A stretch of 7,114 bases of DNA. Source: an uncultured Chloroflexota bacterium (lineage in GTDB: Bacteria > Chloroflexota > Anaerolineae > Aggregatilineales > Phototrophicaceae). This document shows positions 5,003 through 7,114 of this stretch, piece after piece. The notes beneath the pieces were generated by a model. It worked only from the letters and a program-made list of their open reading frames with translations, was not told the origin of the DNA and did no database searches. Both the position numbers and the translations under genes were made by a program. Position 1 is the stretch's first letter, and each line of letters opens with the position of its first letter. The DNA lies in assembly GCA_937870805.1 (NCBI GenBank), contig CALMZT010000838.1, positions 1 through 7,114 of the forward strand. The letters run 5' to 3'.

Positions 5003-6379
5003 ATGTCTCGCATGGAGTTACATCATTTGGCGGATATAAGAATCACTTCGGAAATTCCAGCCGCACCCCGTACCCTCAACCCCGATCAAATGGCGTGGGG
5101 TGTGCTGCTCATTGCTTTCGGCATTTTCTGTATCGTTTGCGCCCTGCTCACCGTTGGCATCCATTATTTTCTTTTTCAATCGACGGTGAATATGCAAGTC
5201 GTGCTCACCGTTGGGCGTGGCACGGCTATCGTTACTGAATCAGATCTTGTGGAACAGGCAGTGCGCTTGTATCGAGAGGTATTGAACAATACAAACGTCA
5301 GTATCCCATCCGAATCCCAATCGACTATTTTGTTCACCGATCAACAGCAAAACAGACGTTTGATCGCTGCTGTGACCTTATTCAGCGACAGTACTATCAC
5401 ACTTTTGGATGCGCAGCGTCCTCGTTTCGATTGGAGCAGTGGTCAATACAATATTGATTTGGGCAGTTTTAATGGCAGACTTGATATTTTTGTCACCGAG
5501 CGTTTGGGACGTGATTTTCGCATGACGCTGCGAACAGCCGGCGGCGCACAAGTCTATGTCGCGGGCAGCGGTCACTACATCTTATCAGCGAACGACTCGC
5601 AAGTACGTGTCATCAACCGTGATGGCATTGCCGCGCTAGTTTCACCGCTGCAACCCCGCGATGGCTTGAGCATCCCAGCAAACCAGCAGGGCATTATCTA
5701 CGCCAACAACACTGTTTCTCTTTCGCCTGCTTATGTCAACTTACTCCAGAACTCGTCATTCAGTGAGAGCCGTCAAAATTCGCGTATTCCTACCATCTGG
5801 GAATGCAGCAATACCGCCGATGAGCCGCCATTGGGTTTCCTCAACACGGAATTAGTGGACGAACGATTGGTGCTGCGCCTGATACGTGCCGATAACGCCA
5901 GTTCACATGGGCAAACAGGGTGCTCACAAGGCTTAGACCCTGCGAGTAGAGGCTTTGATGTCACTGCCTACGATCAACTATTTATACGTGCGAATTTTCA
6001 GGTGAACAGCCAATCGTTGAGTGTGTGTGGTATTCGGGGCAGTGAATGTCCCTTGATGCTGCGTATGGATTACATAGACATCAATGGCAACGCACAAAAT
6101 TGGTTTCATGGCTTTTATGCCTATGCTAACCCGTCCGATGATTACCCTTTAAGCTGTGAAAGCTGCGCGCTCACACATGAACGGGTCAATATGGGCATGT
6201 GGTACACCTACGTCAGCGATAACCTGTTTACGAGCTTCCGACCTGACCAGCGTCCAGCAGTCATCCTCAGCGTGCAATTCTACGCCTCAGGACATCAGTA
6301 TGATGTGTATCTCAGCGAGATTGCTCTGTTAGCGGGCGATTTCCCACCCGTGCCAACGCAAGAAAACGATGCTCCCTAA
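5003..6379 (+). CDS. Single-pass membrane protein with FecR-like and C-terminal beta-sandwich-like regions
   Basis: This 458-residue protein has a short cytoplasmic N-terminus, one strongly hydrophobic segment at about 31-58, and a large outside part. Residues about 160-235 resemble a FecR-type domain: TLRTAGGAQVYVAGSGHYIL, then VRVINRDGIAALV, then a GLSIPANQQGII closing strand. Residues about 245-445 begin with NLLQNSSF and look like a jelly-roll carbohydrate-binding-like fold (strand-rich, ending YDVYLSEIALL), though no specific family is recognised. Six cysteines (268, 307, 342, 349, 385, 388) are spread through this part and could form disulfides outside the cell. The start at 5003 has no ribosome site but sits about two bases from the predicted transcription start; Met4 at 5012 is the alternative. 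The 3' end overlaps the glycosyltransferase gene by 11 bases, so the two are probably translated together and linked in envelope function. No catalytic motif is seen and the ligand is unknown. Confidence 0.8.
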   Translation: MSRMELHHLADIRITSEIPAAPRTLNPDQMAWGVLLIAFGIFCIVCALLTVGIHYFLFQSTVNMQVVLTVGRGTAIVTESDLVEQAVRLYREVLNNTNVSIPSESQSTILFTDQQQNRRLIAAVTLFSDSTITLLDAQRPRFDWSSGQYNIDLGSFNGRLDIFVTERLGRDFRMTLRTAGGAQVYVAGSGHYILSANDSQVRVINRDGIAALVSPLQPRDGLSIPANQQGIIYANNTVSLSPAYVNLLQNSSFSESRQNSRIPTIWECSNTADEPPLGFLNTELVDERLVLRLIRADNASSHGQTGCSQGLDPASRGFDVTAYDQLFIRANFQVNSQSLSVCGIRGSECPLMLRMDYIDINGNAQNWFHGFYAYANPSDDYPLSCESCALTHERVNMGMWYTYVSDNLFTSFRPDQRPAVILSVQFYASGHQYDVYLSEIALLAGDFPPVPTQENDAP

Positions 6380-7114
6380 GTCGCGTCTGGAGTGGGCGGC
6401 GTTCATCGCTGTTCTCACGCTGGCGGCAGTGCTGCGGCTTGGCGCGCCCGGCTTAATCGAATTCAAACGTGATGAAGCCGCTTTATCGCAGCTTGCGCTG
6501 GACATGGCGCGCGGACGCGATTTCCCGTTGCTAGGTATTAGTTCGTCGGTAGGCATTCCCAATGCGCCGTTCAATATCTACGTGATGGCATTGCCGTATG
6601 TGTTCAGCAGCGACCCCACACTGGCAACACAGTATATTGGCTTGTTGAATGTGTTGGCTGTTGCATTCACGTATATGCTTGCACGGCGCTATTACGGCAT
6701 CACGGCGGCGTTGGTGGCGGCGCTGGCATATGCAGTGAGTCCCTGGGGTGTGCTGTATTCACGCAAAATCTGGGCGCAGGATTTGCTGCCGTTTTTCATC
6801 CTACTCACACTTGGCGCAGGGCTAGCGGGATTTGTCGAAGGCAAAAAATGGGGGCAGTGGTTACATCTGCCGCTGCTGGTCATCACTGGGCAGATTCACT
6901 ATGCTGCCTTTGTGCTGCTGCCCTTAAGTCTGTATTTGATCGTTGCCGGGCGTAAACGCTGGACACGCGCCTTTGCCTTGAGCTTCATCCCTGCGCTGCT
7001 GCTCACATTGCCTTATGCCATCGGCGTTGCCCGCGCGGTTTTGCCGAGTGCAGGCGCTGTCCTCAATGCAAATCCTGCTGCTGAAACACGCACGATTGCG
7101 CCGACGACCCAGGC
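6369..7114 (+). CDS. GT39/ArnT-like membrane glycosyltransferase, 5' part (3' end outside window)
   Basis: The frame is open for 248 codons from the ATG at 6369 to the window edge. It is highly hydrophobic, with probable membrane spans near residues 8-24, 86-104, 111-128, 139-155, 165-193 (perhaps two) and 200-222. Just after the first span comes EFKRDEAALS, with Asp35-Glu36 placed where GT-C enzymes of the PMT/ArnT group keep their catalytic acidic residue in the first outside loop. RKIWAQDLLPF (132-142) also suits this family. Such enzymes move a sugar from a polyprenyl-phosphate donor onto protein, lipid or glycan on the outer face of the membrane; donor and acceptor cannot be told here. 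It starts inside the 3' end of the FecR-like gene (stop TAA at 6377-6379) without a strong ribosome site, which suggests translational coupling. Confidence 0.85.
   Translation, partial: MLPKSRLEWAAFIAVLTLAAVLRLGAPGLIEFKRDEAALSQLALDMARGRDFPLLGISSSVGIPNAPFNIYVMALPYVFSSDPTLATQYIGLLNVLAVAFTYMLARRYYGITAALVAALAYAVSPWGVLYSRKIWAQDLLPFFILLTLGAGLAGFVEGKKWGQWLHLPLLVITGQIHYAAFVLLPLSLYLIVAGRKRWTRAFALSFIPALLLTLPYAIGVARAVLPSAGAVLNANPAAETRTIAPTTQ

Noticed and set aside
4993..5238. 81-codon frame overlapping the start of the FecR-like gene
   Set aside because: It begins within the -10 box and lies in another frame over the membrane segment of the better-supported 458-residue protein.

Overview
This window looks like a chromosomal segment from an environmental bacterium, with GC near 50 percent by eye. 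A SAM-I riboswitch, secreted FxLYD-like and beta-propeller-like proteins, and a GT39 membrane glycosyltransferase beside a FecR-like surface protein together suggest Chloroflexota (Anaerolineae-like). That assignment is an inference from gene content and is only moderately secure. No rRNA, tRNA, CRISPR array or phage gene is visible.

Layout, left to right. (1) <1-1007, minus: the 5' part of a secreted protein with a signal peptide, an FxLYD-like domain and the start of a propeller-like domain. (2) 1008-1188: a leader with a candidate promoter, a 14-bp palindrome and an eight-unit heptamer tandem repeat that runs into the 3' end of the next gene. (3) 1189-2157, minus: a PIG3-type zinc-independent quinone oxidoreductase. 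(4) 2254-3419: a complete IS630-family insertion sequence. It has imperfect terminal inverted repeats, TA duplications in CTAG contexts, and a transposase split into two frames at a seven-A run. (5) 3419-4660, minus: cystathionine gamma-synthase (metB). (6) 4661-5002: a control region holding a SAM-I riboswitch aptamer, two successive intrinsic terminators and back-to-back divergent promoters. (7) 5003-6379, plus: a single-pass membrane protein with a FecR-like region and a C-terminal beta-sandwich-like region. (8) 6369->7114, plus: the start of a GT39/ArnT-like multi-pass glycosyltransferase, overlapping gene 7 by 11 bases.

How it works together. The metB gene makes cystathionine for methionine synthesis, and its mRNA leader senses S-adenosylmethionine, so transcription should stop when SAM is plentiful. 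The IS sits exactly on the metB stop codon. Removing it in silico restores a single CTAG, still gives a TAG stop, and places the oxidoreductase about 94 bases downstream of metB in the same orientation. An ancestral SAM-controlled metB-oxidoreductase transcript is therefore plausible. The rightward pair probably acts at the cell envelope, with the glycosyltransferase modifying lipid, polysaccharide or protein and the FecR-like protein displayed outside.

I did not find a convincing wholly new system. The most notable features are the riboswitch leader with two terminators, the stop-codon-preserving IS insertion, the split transposase frame, the heptamer array that supplies the last codons of a gene, and a near-leaderless start for the FecR-like protein.
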